Positions 1-9,334 are shown, counted from the first letter of the stretch. The stretch is 64,000 bases of DNA from Cyclobacteriaceae bacterium (GCA_019638355.1 JAHBTY010000001.1:434001-498000), one strand, 5' to 3'. Numbers and translations are program-made. The notes: generated by a model not told the origin, from the sequence alone.

Positions 1-256
1 CTGTTTGATACACATACAAAATCACTCCGGGGGCAGGTGTTTTACCGTCCGGTTTATAAATAACACCACGAATCACCAAAGGGTCACCGGGTTCGGTATC
101 ACCAACAAGGTTCGTTTTTGACTCAATACGGGCCGGCATTCCATCAAACATTAATTGGCAATCTTCGCACGGGCCGCCAATTTGCTTTTTGGTATGCGTT
201 TGGGCGCAATTGCTTAACGCGATTATCAATCCGAAAAAGACATAAAGAAGTTTCAT
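1..256 (-). CDS. Intradiol ring-cleavage dioxygenase-like lipoprotein (3' part cut off by window edge)
   Basis: The visible 85 residues begin MKLLYVFFGLIIALSNC, a signal peptide ending in a cysteine that could be lipidated, so the product is probably exported and membrane anchored. The mature part carries GGPCEDCQ followed by GDPLVIRGVIYKPDGKTPAP and a 'LYVYQT' strand, which resemble the N-terminal half of the protocatechuate 3,4-dioxygenase beta-sandwich fold as found in Bacteroidota lipoproteins. The iron ligands of this family (two Tyr, two His) lie further downstream, outside the window, so activity cannot be judged. It diverges from the LytS-type kinase gene at 390. Family assignment is by recall of the motif; substrate unknown. 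Confidence 0.7.
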   Translation of the reverse strand, partial: MKLLYVFFGLIIALSNCAQTHTKKQIGGPCEDCQLMFDGMPARIESKTNLVGDTEPGDPLVIRGVIYKPDGKTPAPGVILYVYQT

Positions 257-389
257 TGTGGTATTATGTTTAGCGAAATGTACGGGCCTCCCTGCTATCG
301 GTTTTAAGAACCTGATCTATGGTGGTGCATTCTTGACGAACAGCACAATCTGCGCACGGTGAAACTCCGAAAACCTGTACTTTTGAAAT

Positions 390-1406
390 ATGTCGCGCTT
401 CTTTTCGTATCGGTTAGATCATATTACTTTCTGGATACTTACCGTATTCTTTCATGGCTACACACGCTTGTCGTGGATCAATAAAGCAGGTATTAGCCAG
501 TTTATACTTGAGTTGGTTATTCGAAACGGACTATTAGCCTGCGCGATTTACATCACTATACTTTTTGCAATACCACGCCTTACCAAGGGCAAACATGTGG
601 TGGGTGTGCTTGGAATAATTTTCGCCATGCTGATTTATGTGGTGGGAAAAAACGCGCACGATGTTTATTTCTATGGCTATGTAGTGGGCGATCCGGAACG
701 GCAACACTTTTTTTATAACACCTTTTACAATCTTTCGATTGTAATTTTTTACCTGGCCTTTGCAACCACTCTTTATTTAAGCAGGCAGTGGTATCTGCAA
801 CGCGAAAAATTACGCCAGATTGAAATGGAAAAATTAAACACTGAACTGGAATACTTACGAGCCCAAATCAACCCACACTTTTTATTTAATTCCATTAACA
901 CCATTTACTTTCAGATCGACAAACAAAATACAGCCGCCCGCGAAACGTTAGAAAAATTTTCAGAAATGTTGCGGTATCAACTTTATGAATGTACCGGGAC
1001 TTCTATAGCCCTTGAAAAAGAAATTCAATACCTTCAGAATTATATCACACTTCAAAAATTACGTCTAAGCAACCGGTATAATGTGGAACTGGAAACGGAT
1101 GCTGCCTTGAAAGAATTATTTATCCCTCCTTTGGTATTAATTCCTTTTGTTGAAAATGCATTTAAACATGTTTCGCATTTTACAGATAAACCAAATAAAA
1201 CCAGGTTTACCTTAGCGAAAACAGGAAACTCGTTACAATTTACTTCAGAAAATACTATCGATAGTTTCTCCAAAAAAGAAACCGGTGGTATCGGTTTGAA
1301 AAACGTAACCCGCAGGTTGGATTTATTATATGGCGAACGATATGAACTGGAAATAAAATCAGAAGGCGAAATGTTTCGCATTACGCTACAAATTCCATTT
1401 CTATGA
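390..1406 (+). CDS. LytS-type membrane sensor histidine kinase
   Basis: 338 residues. Four hydrophobic segments (about 11-30, 45-63, 70-86, 112-131) form the membrane sensor, followed by a short coiled linker and a His_kinase (PF06580) domain: AQINPHFLFNSINTIY with the phospho-acceptor His near residue 163. The ATPase part shows the N box PFVENAFKH (Asn near 256) and the G box GGIGLKNVTRRL (299-310). It is a complete kinase. Its last codons overlap the start of the LytTR regulator by 4 bp (ATGA), so the two are translationally coupled and should form one two-component system. A TAnnTTTG -7 box at 378-385 lies only 4 bp before the ATG, which would imply an almost leaderless transcript. Signal unknown. 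Confidence 0.9.
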   Translation: MSRFFSYRLDHITFWILTVFFHGYTRLSWINKAGISQFILELVIRNGLLACAIYITILFAIPRLTKGKHVVGVLGIIFAMLIYVVGKNAHDVYFYGYVVGDPERQHFFYNTFYNLSIVIFYLAFATTLYLSRQWYLQREKLRQIEMEKLNTELEYLRAQINPHFLFNSINTIYFQIDKQNTAARETLEKFSEMLRYQLYECTGTSIALEKEIQYLQNYITLQKLRLSNRYNVELETDAALKELFIPPLVLIPFVENAFKHVSHFTDKPNKTRFTLAKTGNSLQFTSENTIDSFSKKETGGIGLKNVTRRLDLLYGERYELEIKSEGEMFRITLQIPFL

Positions 1407-2107
1407 AATTACGTTGCATCGTTATAGATGATGAGCCCATCGCCCGCAAGGGAATGGAAGAATATGTTGCCGATGTTTCGTACCTGAATCATGTTGGGAG
1501 TTTCGAAAATACTCAGGATGCTAAGGCTTATCTCTCCGCCCATGTGGTAGATTTAATTTTGCTCGACATTCGCATGCCCCGGCAGTCTGGCATTGACTTT
1601 CTGAAAGAACTGAAAGATCCTCCATTGGTAATTTTTACCACTGCGTTTCCGCAACACGCTTTAGAGAGTTACGAATTGAATGTGATTGATTATTTGGTTA
1701 AACCGATCTCGCCCGAGCGATTTAAAAAGGCTACTCAAAAAGCGTTTGATTATTACCAGCTAAAACATCCACAAACAAAACCTGACTTTTTTTTCATCAA
1801 GTGCAATCAGCAGGTAGAGAAAATTCTTTTTAACGAAGTGTTGTTTGTGGAAGCGATGCAAAACTACTGCATCATTCACACCTTAGCCCGTAAACTCATC
1901 TGCTACATTACGCTTACTGCCATGCTGGAAAAACTTCCGAAAGATCGGTTTATGAAAGTGCACAAATCGTTTATTGTAGCGTTGGATAAGGTAACGGGTA
2001 TTGGTGGAAACTCGCTGAAGATTAGCAGTTCAGTTGTTCCGATTAGTAGGAACTTGCGTCAGGAGGTACTTGGAAATATAGTTGGCAGGAATTTGTTGAA
2101 ACGATGA
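1403..2107 (+). CDS. LytTR-family response regulator
   Basis: 234 residues. Receiver domain at 1-120 with the acidic pair D9-D10, phospho-acceptor Asp near 55 (LILLDIRMP), Thr near 79-80 (IFTTAFPQHAL) and Lys near 100 (YLVKPISPERF). The C-terminal half (about 130-230) is a LytTR DNA-binding domain, with the typical 'FIKCNQQVEKILFNEVLFVE' opening and a 'MKVHKSFIVALDKV' core. It is the cognate output partner of the overlapping LytS-type kinase. Such pairs in Bacteroidota usually regulate a few envelope or carbohydrate genes; no target can be named here. Confidence 0.93.
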   Translation: MKLRCIVIDDEPIARKGMEEYVADVSYLNHVGSFENTQDAKAYLSAHVVDLILLDIRMPRQSGIDFLKELKDPPLVIFTTAFPQHALESYELNVIDYLVKPISPERFKKATQKAFDYYQLKHPQTKPDFFFIKCNQQVEKILFNEVLFVEAMQNYCIIHTLARKLICYITLTAMLEKLPKDRFMKVHKSFIVALDKVTGIGGNSLKISSSVVPISRNLRQEVLGNIVGRNLLKR

Positions 2108-2287
2108 AAGTAACTTATAAATTATGAGTTAAATAATAGGTGCGAAAATCTTAAGAAGATGGTATTTATCCACAATTTTAACATATTGCATTGTGGGTAA
2201 CTTGTTGATTTCACGTAAATTTACTTACTTCGCAATTAGGTCGGCCATGTCTGAATTCTGGCTCCATGCCAGCGAAGATTTATCTTC

Positions 2288-3112
2288 TTAGGACATCGGA
2301 GGACCTATTTTATTTTTAGAGCTTAACGGATTCTTGGAATTATAGTAATTCTTCCACTTTGGGTAATTGGCTGTATCATAAAGATCCACAACAAGGCTAA
2401 TCTTTGGCATTAGATACTCGTAGAATCGAACCTCACCTTTTTCGAAAACTCTTTGAATTACCCAGCATAAGTAATCCGCAACACAAAGCAACGGTTCGTC
2501 TTGGAACTTATGAACACCATACCTGATATTTTGAACTACTTCTTTCTCAGGGTATTTCTTATGGTATCTTTCAAAAGCTAAAAGAATTGCTCTCTCTAAA
2601 TTTTTGTTGCTTGTACTGTTTTGCCTCTCAGCAACATTCAAAATTAGTTTCGGATAGTTAAACTTATCCTTTATTAGATGTGACAATAGATCGGCATAAA
2701 ATTCCGCTTCATTATCATGATGTTTTTTTCTAAAGCGATCAACAGACTTTCGGGCCACTACAGCTTGAAATGTGCAATCGATACCTAATATAAAATCAAA
2801 GAAAACTTTTTTAAGGTCGTTTGAGTCATCTTTCGCATGAAAGAAGAAACCTCCTTTCTGTACTCTTTTTTTTACACTCTCCATGGTCTTGAAAAGAGGA
2901 TTATTTTCAACTTCCTTTTGAAGTTTAACTATTCTATCTCTCAATTCAGGTAGTGGCTCACGAAAACGAGTCATGCCAAGGGTAAAACTTAAACTTACGC
3001 CCTCTACTCCAAGAAGCGGTACTTTCCCCTTCCCATAGAATGTTGTGTCCCCAGCTTCATCCAGAAATCTATGATATTCATAGGTTTGAAGCTTTTCCGT
3101 GGATTCTTTCAT
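2288..3112 (-). CDS. DUF3800 domain protein
   Basis: 274 residues. The N-terminus has HRFLDEAGDTTF, the FLDE(S/A)GD motif of DUF3800, with acidic residues (D18, E19, D22) that in this family sit in an RNase H-like fold. The middle contains FFHAKDD and 'LILNVAERQNST', the C-terminus VADYLCWVIQRVFEKGE, which also fit DUF3800. It starts 9 bp downstream of mutS on the same strand, so it is probably co-transcribed. Its base composition is visibly more AT-rich than mutS, suggesting later acquisition. DUF3800 genes occur often near mobile or defence genes, but no partner of that type is here. Function unknown. Confidence 0.85.
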   Translation of the reverse strand: MKESTEKLQTYEYHRFLDEAGDTTFYGKGKVPLLGVEGVSLSFTLGMTRFREPLPELRDRIVKLQKEVENNPLFKTMESVKKRVQKGGFFFHAKDDSNDLKKVFFDFILGIDCTFQAVVARKSVDRFRKKHHDNEAEFYADLLSHLIKDKFNYPKLILNVAERQNSTSNKNLERAILLAFERYHKKYPEKEVVQNIRYGVHKFQDEPLLCVADYLCWVIQRVFEKGEVRFYEYLMPKISLVVDLYDTANYPKWKNYYNSKNPLSSKNKIGPPMS

Positions 3113-3121
3113 ACTATTATT

Positions 3122-5725
3122 CTACTTCTTCATCACCCCCAAAATCTCATTCAGTTTCAACAACGCTTCCACCGGACTGATCGTGTTAATATCAATCTTC
3201 TCCAGCATTTCATGAACGGCTTTTGATTTGGGATCCAGTTCAAACAAACTCATTTGAGCAGTGGGCTTGGGCAACTCATCAAATTTCTTTTTGGAGTCAT
3301 TCTTATGTTTATCCTTCTCCAGAAAATGCAATATCTCGTTGGCACGTAACACAACCTTGTTGGGCATACCGGCCAACTGGGCTACGTGAATACCAAAGCT
3401 ATGTTCACTTCCACCTTCTTTCAGCTTGCGCATGAAGATGATTTTATCCCCCACTTCTTTTACACTCACATTAAAGTTTTTAACGCGTGGCAAATCTTCC
3501 GTAAGTTGATTCAACTCGTGATAATGTGTGGCAAATAAAGTCTTCGCTTTAAAATCTTTGTGGTTATGTAAGTACTCTACAATCGACCACGCAATGGAAA
3601 CACCATCGTAGGTAGAAGTTCCGCGACCAATTTCATCCATCAAAATCAAACTACGATCGCTCAGGTTATTGAGGATGCTGGCCGTTTCGGTCATCTCTAC
3701 CATAAAGGTAGATTCGCCCCGCGATAAATTATCGCTGGCGCCTACGCGTGTAAATACTTTATCGATAATACCAATAGTAGCAGCCTCGGCCGGAATGTAA
3801 CAACCCATTTGCGCCATCAACACGATCAATGCTGTTTGTCGCAACAAAGCCGACTTACCGGCCATGTTCGGGCCGGTAATTACTAAGATTTGTTGTGTTT
3901 CGTTGTCGAGATAAATATCATTCGGTACATAGCTTTCGCCTACCGGCAATTGCTTTTCAATTACCGGATGTCGACCTGCTTTTATTGCGAGCCGTTTGCT
4001 TTCGCTGATTTCGGGTTTGTTGTATTGATTGGCGCGCGCTATTTCAGCAAAGGCAACCAAACAATCCAATGCCGCAATCACGCGTGCATTTTGTTGTATC
4101 TGCGCAATGAAGTCGGCCGCATGGCGCACCAGTTCGGTAAATAATCGCTGCTCAATTACCAGTAACTTTTCTTCGGCATGAAGAATTTTTTCTTCATATA
4201 CTTTCAGCTCTTCGGTAATGTAGCGTTCGGCATTTACCAGCGTTTGCTTCCGAATCCAATCAGGTGGTACTTTGTCTTTGTTGGCATTGCTTACTTCGAG
4301 ATAATAGCCAAACACTTTGTTGTATGAAATCTTAAGCGAGTTAATACCGGTGCGCTCCACCTCACGCTTTTGTATCTGCAACAGATAATCTTTCCCTGAA
4401 AAGGCAATGGCACGCAGTTCGTCCAGCTCGGCATCTACACCCTCTTTAATAATACCGCCCTGGTGAATCAGCATGGGCGCATCATCTTTCAGTTCGTGCT
4501 CAATTTTATCCAACAGAAACTCACATTTGTTAAGTTGATCGCCCAGCTTCTTTAACTCAACAGAGGTAGATTTTTCCAGTTGCTCTTTGATTGGCACAAT
4601 CGCGTTAAGCGAACGCTTCAGTTGCAACAACTCGCGCGGATTAATCCGGCCCACCGCCACTTTTGAAATCAACCTTTCCAAGTCGGTAATTTGACTCAGT
4701 TGTTCCAGTATAGCAGCTGCAAAGTCGCGGTTTGCGTAAAACTGTTCTACAACTTGCAAGCGCTCGTCAATTACTTGCTTTTCCTTTAGCGGAAGTATAA
4801 GCCACTTGCGCAAGTTGCGCGAACCCATCGGGGTTACAGTTTTATCCAACACTTCAAGCAACGATACTCCGCCTTCGTTGGAAGAACTTACCAACTCCAG
4901 GTTGCGAATGGTAAACTTATCGAGCCAAACGTATTTATCTTCATCGATGCGCGCAATGGCAGCAATGTGTTGCGTGTTTTTGTGTTCAGTTGCTTCGAGG
5001 TAATGCAAGATCGCCCCAGCCGCAATGATGGCTTCGTTCATGCCATCAATACCGAAACCTTTTAGCGTGCTGGTTTTAAATTGCTGAATCAGTTTTTCGT
5101 TTCCGAAATCAAAGGCATATACCCAATCATCAAGCGCAAAGGTGGCATGCTCTTCACCAAACTGCGTTTCAAACTTTTCACGATTGGATTTGCTGTAAAT
5201 GATTTCAGCCGGGGCGAAACTTTGAATGAGCTTATTAACATAAACTTCTGGTCCTTGAGCCGCATAAAACTCGCCCGTGCTTATATCCAGAAAGGCAACA
5301 CCTAAAAATGTTTTACCAACATGCACCGAAGCCAGAAAGTTGTTTTGCTTTCGTTCCAGTATGTTATCGTTAAACGACACCCCGGGCGTAACCAGTTCGG
5401 TAACACCACGCTTTACAATTCCCTTTACAAAGCGCGGGTCTTCCAACTGATCGCAAATAGCTACCCGGTTTCCGGCCCGTACCAGTTTGGGCAAATAAGT
5501 ATCTAAGGCATGATGCGGGAAGCCGGCCAGTTCTATTTCGGAAGCTGAGCCGTTACCGCGTTTGGTGAGTGTAATGTCCAGCACCTTAGCCGCTTTGATG
5601 GCATCTTCACCAAAGGTTTCGTAAAAATCGCCCACACGAAAAAGCAACAGGGCACCCGGATACTTTGCTTTGATAGCACTGTATTGTTTCATTAACGGGG
5701 TATCCATTGCGCCTGCTCCTGCCAT
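3122..5725 (-). CDS. mutS: DNA mismatch repair protein MutS
   Basis: About 867 residues. All MutS parts are present: mismatch-recognition motif [13 protein letters not shown] with the Phe-X-Glu triad near residue 34, connector, core and clamp domains, then the ATPase with Walker [16 protein letters not shown], signature [11 protein letters not shown], Walker [16 protein letters not shown] and the downstream [10 protein letters not shown]. It recognises mispaired bases and recruits MutL. I chose the ATG at 5725; an in-frame TTG lies 9 bp upstream and another ATG at 5707, the latter preceded by a purine-rich GCAGGAGCAGG stretch, so the true start is one of these. A DUF3800 gene follows after 9 bp. 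No mutL is in the window. Confidence 0.97.
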   Translation of the reverse strand: MAGAGAMDTPLMKQYSAIKAKYPGALLLFRVGDFYETFGEDAIKAAKVLDITLTKRGNGSASEIELAGFPHHALDTYLPKLVRAGNRVAICDQLEDPRFVKGIVKRGVTELVTPGVSFNDNILERKQNNFLASVHVGKTFLGVAFLDISTGEFYAAQGPEVYVNKLIQSFAPAEIIYSKSNREKFETQFGEEHATFALDDWVYAFDFGNEKLIQQFKTSTLKGFGIDGMNEAIIAAGAILHYLEATEHKNTQHIAAIARIDEDKYVWLDKFTIRNLELVSSSNEGGVSLLEVLDKTVTPMGSRNLRKWLILPLKEKQVIDERLQVVEQFYANRDFAAAILEQLSQITDLERLISKVAVGRINPRELLQLKRSLNAIVPIKEQLEKSTSVELKKLGDQLNKCEFLLDKIEHELKDDAPMLIHQGGIIKEGVDAELDELRAIAFSGKDYLLQIQKREVERTGINSLKISYNKVFGYYLEVSNANKDKVPPDWIRKQTLVNAERYITEELKVYEEKILHAEEKLLVIEQRLFTELVRHAADFIAQIQQNARVIAALDCLVAFAEIARANQYNKPEISESKRLAIKAGRHPVIEKQLPVGESYVPNDIYLDNETQQILVITGPNMAGKSALLRQTALIVLMAQMGCYIPAEAATIGIIDKVFTRVGASDNLSRGESTFMVEMTETASILNNLSDRSLILMDEIGRGTSTYDGVSIAWSIVEYLHNHKDFKAKTLFATHYHELNQLTEDLPRVKNFNVSVKEVGDKIIFMRKLKEGGSEHSFGIHVAQLAGMPNKVVLRANEILHFLEKDKHKNDSKKKFDELPKPTAQMSLFELDPKSKAVHEMLEKIDINTISPVEALLKLNEILGVMKK

Positions 5726-5818
5726 AAGCGGCAAAATAAAGAAAAGTCTGCATTAGGATTAACAACTTATTGGCAATCGTTTAGGAATATGTTAACAGCG
5801 TTGCGGTTTACAGACAAA

Positions 5819-5826
5819 TACTTTTG
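5819..5826 (+). promoter_or_regulatory. Bacteroidota-type -7 box (TAnnTTTG)
   Basis: TACTTTTG fits TAnnTTTG and lies 18 bp before the ATG at 5845. A TTG at 5801 could be the -33 element, but the spacing (15 bp) is short of the usual 19. The box overlaps the in-frame TTG at 5824, arguing that this TTG is not the start codon. Confidence 0.4.
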
Positions 5827-5844
5827 TCTAAAACCAAAACCCAA

Positions 5845-6702
5845 ATGAAATACCTGATTGTATTTGCACTTTTTATTTCCTTCTCTGCTTCCGCTCAAAA
5901 AGAAACTCCCCTGTTAGGGGTTTGCTCCCTCGAGGCGTTGCAAACAGAACCGTATGCCAAATGGTACAAACCCGGCTACGAAAATTATCAGCCTAATGCT
6001 GCCATTGTGGATCAACTCAAAAAATTAAAACCTGAAAAGACTGTAATTAAAATTGTATTCGGCTCGTGGTGTGGCGATAGCAAGCGCGAAGTGCCGCGTA
6101 TGGTAAAGACCTTGCATGCCGCTGGCTTTACTGATAAAAACATTCAGTTGCTGGGTGTAGCCAGCAACTCCGAAGTTTACAAGCAAGCACCCAACCGCGA
6201 AGAAAAAGAGTTGAATGTGTACCGCGTGCCTACCTTTATTGTATATCAAAATAACAAAGAGATTGGCCGCATCAATGAATACCCGGTTGAATCGCTGGAG
6301 CGTGATCTTCAAAAAATAGTAAGTGGCCAGTTTTACACACCAAGTTACCGTGGCTTTCCACAAATTAACAACTGGCTTGCGCAAGGCGTATTAGCCGATG
6401 AAAATGCAAGTCCGCGTGGTTTGGCAGATCAGATTCGCGGCAACATAAACTCAGAATCGGAATTAAACTCGTGTGGTTATGTGTTAATGGCGCGGGGTAA
6501 TCTAAAAGAAGCGATTACCGTTTTCAGAACCAATGTGTATTTGTATCCCCAATCGTCTAATTGTTTCGATAGCTTAGGCGAAGCTTACGTGAAAGCTGGT
6601 TTGAATGACAACGCTTTATTTTGTTATGAGCGAGCTGTAGAGCTTGATCCTAAAAATGAAAATGCGATTGCACAAGTTGCGAGGTTAAAGGAGGGAAAGT
6701 AA
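5845..6702 (+). CDS. Secreted thioredoxin-fold protein with C-terminal TPR repeats
   Basis: 285 residues from the ATG. MKYLIVFALFISFSASAQ is a signal peptide. The thioredoxin-like domain (about 60-160) has FGSWCGDSKREVPRM: a WCGDS motif with only one cysteine where thioredoxins have WCxxC, then YRVPTFIVY with the conserved cis-Pro. About residues 205-280 form two TPR-like helices (ELNSCGYVLMARGNLKEAI; ALFCYERAVELDPKNENAI). A single active-site Cys points to a monothiol, binding or glutathionylation-type role rather than classic disulfide reduction. The ATG is preferred over an upstream TTG because it begins the signal peptide and the TTG lies in a promoter-like box. Confidence 0.82.
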   Translation: MKYLIVFALFISFSASAQKETPLLGVCSLEALQTEPYAKWYKPGYENYQPNAAIVDQLKKLKPEKTVIKIVFGSWCGDSKREVPRMVKTLHAAGFTDKNIQLLGVASNSEVYKQAPNREEKELNVYRVPTFIVYQNNKEIGRINEYPVESLERDLQKIVSGQFYTPSYRGFPQINNWLAQGVLADENASPRGLADQIRGNINSESELNSCGYVLMARGNLKEAITVFRTNVYLYPQSSNCFDSLGEAYVKAGLNDNALFCYERAVELDPKNENAIAQVARLKEGK

Positions 6703-6709
6703 ACTGTTC

Positions 6710-6760
6710 GCCACAGATTTAATGAATGAAACATCGGTGGTTATCAGTGAAATCTGTGGC
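6710..6760. repeat. Inverted repeat in convergent gap
   Basis: GCCACAGATTT at 6710-6720 is repeated exactly in inverted form at 6750-6760, separated by 29 bp. It fills the gap between the convergent thioredoxin-TPR and methyltransferase genes. The loop is long and there is no T tract, so it is a weak terminator candidate; it more resembles the 'CCACAGA' intergenic repeats seen elsewhere in the window. Confidence 0.55.
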
Positions 6761-6764
6761 AACT

Positions 6765-7421
6765 TTACCGCTTTTCAGCCACAATCAACCACATCTTATC
6801 GCCCTTTTCCTTGGTGCGATCCACAAAAGGATCTTGTTGTTTGATGATGGTGAAGCCTGCTGCTTTCAGGTCGGCCAACGCAAAGTTTATGCTTAGTTCA
6901 TGTTTGCGTTCCTGTTCTTCGCGGGTGCTTTCCTTGCGCGCGTCTGCAATAGCTTCGCATAATACTAATCGCCCACCTGTTTTTAACGCGGCTTTCAGGT
7001 GTTGCAAAATCTTGTCGTGTTCGTCCATCTCATGGTAGGTGTCAACAATAATCACAGCGTCAAGTGTGTTGATTGGCAGTTTCGGATTATCGTAGTCGCC
7101 TTTAATGGCGGTCACGTTTGTTACCTTACGGTTGGCAAGATTGGTTTTAAGTTTATCAAGTTTGGGTTGTTCAACATCCACCGCATAAACGCTTCCGGTT
7201 TTTACGAGCGCTGCCAGTTTCACAGTCATGTATCCTTCGTGGCAGCCTACATCAGCTACATGGCTGTCAGGTCTCAAATTCAGGTTTTGAATAAGTTCGT
7301 CTGCTTTTTGCCACCGGTCGCGATCGGCCCAGGCGCTTTCTTTATATACGTCTTTCCAGGTGTCCTGTGCAGATAAGGAAAGTGAGCATGTGAGTATGCT
7401 CATTAATAGTAACGTCTTCAT
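6765..7421 (-). CDS. Class I SAM-dependent methyltransferase with signal peptide
   Basis: 218 residues from the chosen ATG. MKTLLLMSILTCSLSLSAQ is a clear export signal. The mature part is a Rossmann methyltransferase: motif I VADVGCHEGYMTVKL, acidic residue at the end of beta-2 (YAVDVEQP), GDYDNPKLP, then VIIVDTYHEMDEH and 'LKTGGRLVLCEAIAD'. Export is odd because S-adenosylmethionine is cytoplasmic; see findings. An in-frame extension reaches 7508 but would place the hydrophobic segment internally, so the ATG at 7421 is preferred. The gene converges with the thioredoxin-TPR gene. Substrate unknown. Confidence 0.83.
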   Translation of the reverse strand: MKTLLLMSILTCSLSLSAQDTWKDVYKESAWADRDRWQKADELIQNLNLRPDSHVADVGCHEGYMTVKLAALVKTGSVYAVDVEQPKLDKLKTNLANRKVTNVTAIKGDYDNPKLPINTLDAVIIVDTYHEMDEHDKILQHLKAALKTGGRLVLCEAIADARKESTREEQERKHELSINFALADLKAAGFTIIKQQDPFVDRTKEKGDKMWLIVAEKR

Positions 7422-7537
7422 TCCACAAGGTACGCACGTCCTCAGTTTCAGTTTTCGTCTTAACAAATATTTCACTTTTAAAAAGTAAAAGCCGCCTGCG
7501 GGTTGCAAGCGGACTCTTAATTATCCGGTATCAGGAT

Positions 7538-7957
7538 TTACTTATCAAATAATGCGGCTATACTTTCTGAAGCCGACTTTACCTTATCTTTAACTCTGGC
7601 GAAGGTTTTCTTGGTACCCTTCTTTATATCATCCCAGGTTTCTTCGGTAGCATCCTTAACTTCCTCCAAAGTCTTATCTACTTCATTGCGATCAGCTTCC
7701 AACTCTTTACGGGCATCCTGCAGTTTTTCTTTCGCCTCATCGGAAGCATCCTTTAATTGCCGATCGATTTTTTCGATCTGGTCATTGATATTTTCACGCA
7801 AGTCATTCAACTCTTTACGGATATTTTCCTTCTCTTCTTGAATGCTACGCTCTACCTGTGCCACTTTATCATCCTTTGGAGGATTGCATGATATGGCAAA
7901 TGCCAGTAGCACACTCATCATAATCATTAGTAAAAATATGCTGATGGAATTTTTCAT
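7538..7957 (-). CDS. Coiled-coil lipoprotein
   Basis: 139 residues. Signal peptide MKNSISIFLLMIMMSVLLAFAISC with a lipidation cysteine, then an almost unbroken, highly charged coiled coil (about 30-120) rich in Glu, Lys and Asp with heptad-like spacing, ending in AASESIAALF-like helix. Probably an inner- or outer-membrane-tethered periplasmic helical protein. It lies 40 bp downstream of the YtxH gene on the same strand, likely one transcript. The predicted role is envelope stress or structure; no specific function is known. Confidence 0.8.
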   Translation of the reverse strand: MKNSISIFLLMIMMSVLLAFAISCNPPKDDKVAQVERSIQEEKENIRKELNDLRENINDQIEKIDRQLKDASDEAKEKLQDARKELEADRNEVDKTLEEVKDATEETWDDIKKGTKKTFARVKDKVKSASESIAALFDK

Positions 7958-7997
7958 AATCGTTAAATTTTTAGGTGCTCAAAAAAACTACTCGTTC

Positions 7998-8261
7998 TTA
8001 AACTTTGATTGTTTTCTTAACATGATCAATCGCCTCTTTGCCATTTTCGGCTACCGTTTCTACGCGCTTATTGTAGCCTTTAAAAACATGATCGAGGTAA
8101 TCGGTTACTGAATTTTTAACCTCACCGGCCATTGAGTTGGTTTTGTCTTTAAGTTGTTTGCGGGTTTCTCTTCCCGAAGCAGGTGCTAATAAAATACCAG
8201 CTATTGTTCCGGCAATGGCTCCTAAACAAATACCGCCAATTACTTTTACTGTTGTGTTCAT
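7998..8261 (-). CDS. YtxH domain protein
   Basis: 87 residues. One N-terminal transmembrane helix with small residues (GGICLGAIAGTIAGILLAPASG) followed by RETRKQLKDK, the YtxH (PF12732) signature, and an amphipathic helical tail. YtxH proteins are small stress-associated membrane proteins. It heads a two-gene reverse-strand unit with the coiled-coil lipoprotein and diverges from the lmo0937-type peptide gene across a 264-bp intergenic region, which contains an inverted repeat GTGTGG/CCACAC (8406-8411 and 8419-8424). Confidence 0.88.
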   Translation of the reverse strand: MNTTVKVIGGICLGAIAGTIAGILLAPASGRETRKQLKDKTNSMAGEVKNSVTDYLDHVFKGYNKRVETVAENGKEAIDHVKKTIKV

Positions 8262-8525
8262 AGTTGTAATGTTTTGGTTTAAACTTCAGACTAACGCATT
8301 TTATTCAATGCAGAATGATACCAAACTGCTAAATGCTGCCTATTCTTTAATTTTTTGAAAGATTGGCTAAACCGTTGCTTACTTTCTTGTGATTTACGCC
8401 TCATAGTGTGGTTATTTTCCACACGCTTCAAGCCGTTATGCGGTAATTTTTAACCTTTACTTGAAAGGATGGTGCAATGGCATACGATTTTCAATAAATG
8501 GATTGAACCAAAATCCTTATCACAT

Positions 8526-8678
8526 ATGAGTAACCTGTTATATCTTATTGCTGTAATTTTAATTATTGGCTGGTTGTTGGGGGCATTTGTTTACAGTGCC
8601 GGCCAATTAATTCATCTCTTGCTGGTGTTTGCTGTTATTTCCATACTGCTGCAACTCATAAAAGGGCGAAGGAATTAA
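8526..8678 (+). CDS. lmo0937-family small membrane protein
   Basis: 50 residues from the ATG at 8526: MSNLLYLIAVILIIGWLLGAF, a short turn, then AGQLIHLLLVFAVISILLQL and the basic tail IKGRRN. This two-helix hairpin with GxLIHLLLV matches the lmo0937 family of hydrophobic stress peptides. A longer in-frame reading starts at 8469 but its extra 19 residues are not hydrophobic and do not belong to the family, so I use the internal ATG. It sits with YtxH and the Crp/Fnr gene, consistent with an envelope-stress block. Confidence 0.8.
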   Translation: MSNLLYLIAVILIIGWLLGAFVYSAGQLIHLLLVFAVISILLQLIKGRRN

Positions 8679-8761
8679 CACACCCAGGCCTGTTGGAAGA
8701 GCTTTCTTAAACCATTTTGCGAGGTGTGTTGTTTTTAAAGCCAAGAGGCAACACTTTAGCT

Positions 8762-9334
8762 ATGAGTAAGGAAGCTCTTTCGGCCGCCATCAGGCAGATG
8801 ATTACAATTTCTGATGAGGAAATTGAAAAATTTTTATCACGCTGTCGTTTTCAAACTTTTCAAACTAAAGACTTTCTGGGCAAACAGGGCGAAATATGCC
8901 AGGATATTTTTTTTATTACCAAAGGAACTACCCGTAGTTTAATCATTGATACTGCCGGAGAAGAACATACCATCCATTTTTCGCTTGAGAATCAATTTAT
9001 TTGCGACTATACCAGTTTTATGTTGCAGACCCCCGCAACTAATAGCATACAAGCCGTAGAAGAAACACATACAGTAGTGTTGCCGCGTAATGCAATAGAA
9101 TGGGGCTACAATAATTTACAACAAGGTGATAAGATGGGGCGGTTGATTGCTGAGTATTATTTTATATACTTCGACAACCGACTTAAAAATCAATACCTGT
9201 TTACACCTGCTCAGCGCTACGAAAACCTAAGCAAGGTTTTTCCCAATATTCACAATCGTGTTCCGCAGCACATGATCGCCTCCTATTTAGGTGTAAGCCC
9301 CGTGCATTTAAGCCGGTTGAAAAAATCGTTGTAG
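8762..9334 (+). CDS. Crp/Fnr-family transcriptional regulator (first of two)
   Basis: 190 residues. N-terminal cyclic-nucleotide-binding fold: 'KTKDFLGKQGEICQDIFFITKGTTR'-like beta-roll with the conserved Gly turns, dimerisation helix around 110-140, then a C-terminal helix-turn-helix (VPQHMIASYLGVSPVHLSRLKKSL). The recognition helix reads SPVHLSR and lacks the Glu seen in Fnr (ETxSR-like), so its DNA target should differ from TTGA-type sites. No N-terminal Cys cluster, so no oxygen sensing by Fe-S. The ATG at 8762 is preferred over an in-frame TTG at 8717. An SDR gene follows 83 bp later. Confidence 0.88.
   Translation: MSKEALSAAIRQMITISDEEIEKFLSRCRFQTFQTKDFLGKQGEICQDIFFITKGTTRSLIIDTAGEEHTIHFSLENQFICDYTSFMLQTPATNSIQAVEETHTVVLPRNAIEWGYNNLQQGDKMGRLIAEYYFIYFDNRLKNQYLFTPAQRYENLSKVFPNIHNRVPQHMIASYLGVSPVHLSRLKKSL

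Noticed and set aside
2246-2290. Short ORF MSEFWLHASEDLSS in the LytTR-DUF3800 gap
   Set aside because: 14 codons, no family, no supporting promoter; could be a remnant but cannot be supported.
8406-8424. GTGTGG/CCACAC inverted repeat as Crp site
   Set aside because: 6-bp arms with a 7-nt spacer fit no known Crp/Fnr consensus; mentioned only as a sequence feature.
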